64,000 nt of DNA from Amorphochlora amoebiformis (taxonomy: Eukaryota; Cercozoa; Chlorarachniophyceae). Both the position numbers and the translations under genes were made by a program. The stretch lies in NCBI GenBank assembly GCA_054601695.1, contig BAAHQB010000101.1:558001-622000 (forward strand), given 5' to 3'. The notes under the pieces are model-generated. The model made no database searches. It saw only the letters and a program-made list of their open reading frames with translations, and was not told the origin of the DNA. Of this stretch, positions 63,584 to 64,000 are shown piece after piece. The first letter of the stretch is position 1, and every line of letters begins with the position of its first letter.

Positions 63584-63642
63584 GTGATCTGGCACGTCGG
63601 CGTAAACAGACGCCCGATCTGTCCAAACCTGCGAGGGGAGGG
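63584..63642 (+). CDS. candidate internal exon, product unknown
   Basis: After TGACATTCTTAAG a 59-nt frame (two carried bases plus 19 codons) ends GAGGG|GTGAGA, a strong donor. It reads DLARRRKQTPDLSKPARGG, basic and likely disordered. A second frame is open, so the frame is provisional. Confidence 0.4.
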
Positions 63643-63689
63643 GTGAGAAAAACGTGTATAATGTAACTAGTACAAATGCAATGTCAGGT

Positions 63690-63970
63690 AGGCAGTCTAC
63701 ATCACTAGTACATGGCTACAACACGGCTAATATATCACTATAGTACATCATCAGTAGTACATCAGTGGGACCTCAGTAGTACATACATGGGTACTAGTAC
63801 ATGAGTAGTACATGAGTAGATGGGTCTGTATACGAGCAGTACATGAGTAGTACATGAGTAGATGGCTTGTACATGAGCATTATATGGCCAGTATGTATTC
63901 GTAGCACATGGGTAGTTACATGGGTAGTACATGGGTAGTGTAGATGGGTAGTAGAGGAGTGCATTCGTAC
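63690..63970. repeat. GTAGTACATGGGTA-type degenerate minisatellite
   Basis: Units AGTACATGGGTAGTACATGAG, about 15 variants, running almost to the window end. Confidence 0.88.
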
Positions 63971-64000
63971 CTGGCATCCCTCTTGCATTCGCGCATCTGT

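Overview
The window is nuclear DNA of a eukaryote. It has spliceosomal introns (GT-AG), eukaryotic protein families (a protein kinase, an auxilin-type J protein, a family-25-like glycosyltransferase), and TTAGGG/CCCTAA telomere-type repeats far from any end. I see no bacterial operon logic, rRNA, CRISPR array or phage module. Lineage cannot be fixed from the sequence; an intron-rich protist or alga is my guess. A large part of the window is (TA)n or other simple repeat, so most long open frames are [10 protein letters not shown] artefacts. The real genes are cut into many short exons, often 30-120 nt, by introns built mainly of (TA)n. I found them by reading splice sites, frame and phase continuity, and family motifs by eye.

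Layout. 0-12 kb: two single-exon minus genes (2169-2828, 10100-10981), a 44-residue basic ORF (3140-3274), a plus gene for a membrane-anchored Lys-rich protein (5907-6764), a two-exon minus gene end (7309-7902) and a plus exon (11610-11740). 14-23.5 kb: a minus glycosyltransferase gene of at least 12 exons, with minisatellites at many of its splice sites. 26-28.2 kb: a minus kinase gene of two exons. 28.5-30.3 kb: a divergent plus gene ending in a three-helix membrane part. 30.7-32.1 kb: a small plus gene of five exons (tentative). 34.6-50.1 kb: a plus gene of about 29 exons and roughly 1,000 codons; its 3' half carries four copies of a module of about 30 residues, LVIDLRxSDxxAKSxML followed by [10 protein letters not shown]. 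53.65-59.9 kb: a convergent minus gene for an auxilin-like J-domain protein. 60-64 kb: several candidate terminal or single exons among minisatellites.

Main observations. (1) The four-copy exon module is a protein repeat I do not recognise. (2) Minisatellites and TA-flanked duplications repeatedly start at, or span, exon-intron borders, so splice donors and acceptors exist in several tandem copies. (3) An unusual 5' splice site, GTCAC, recurs; one case is backed by protein-family evidence. (4) Telomere-type arrays lie inside or beside introns. Exon calls are inference from the bare sequence; transcripts would settle them.
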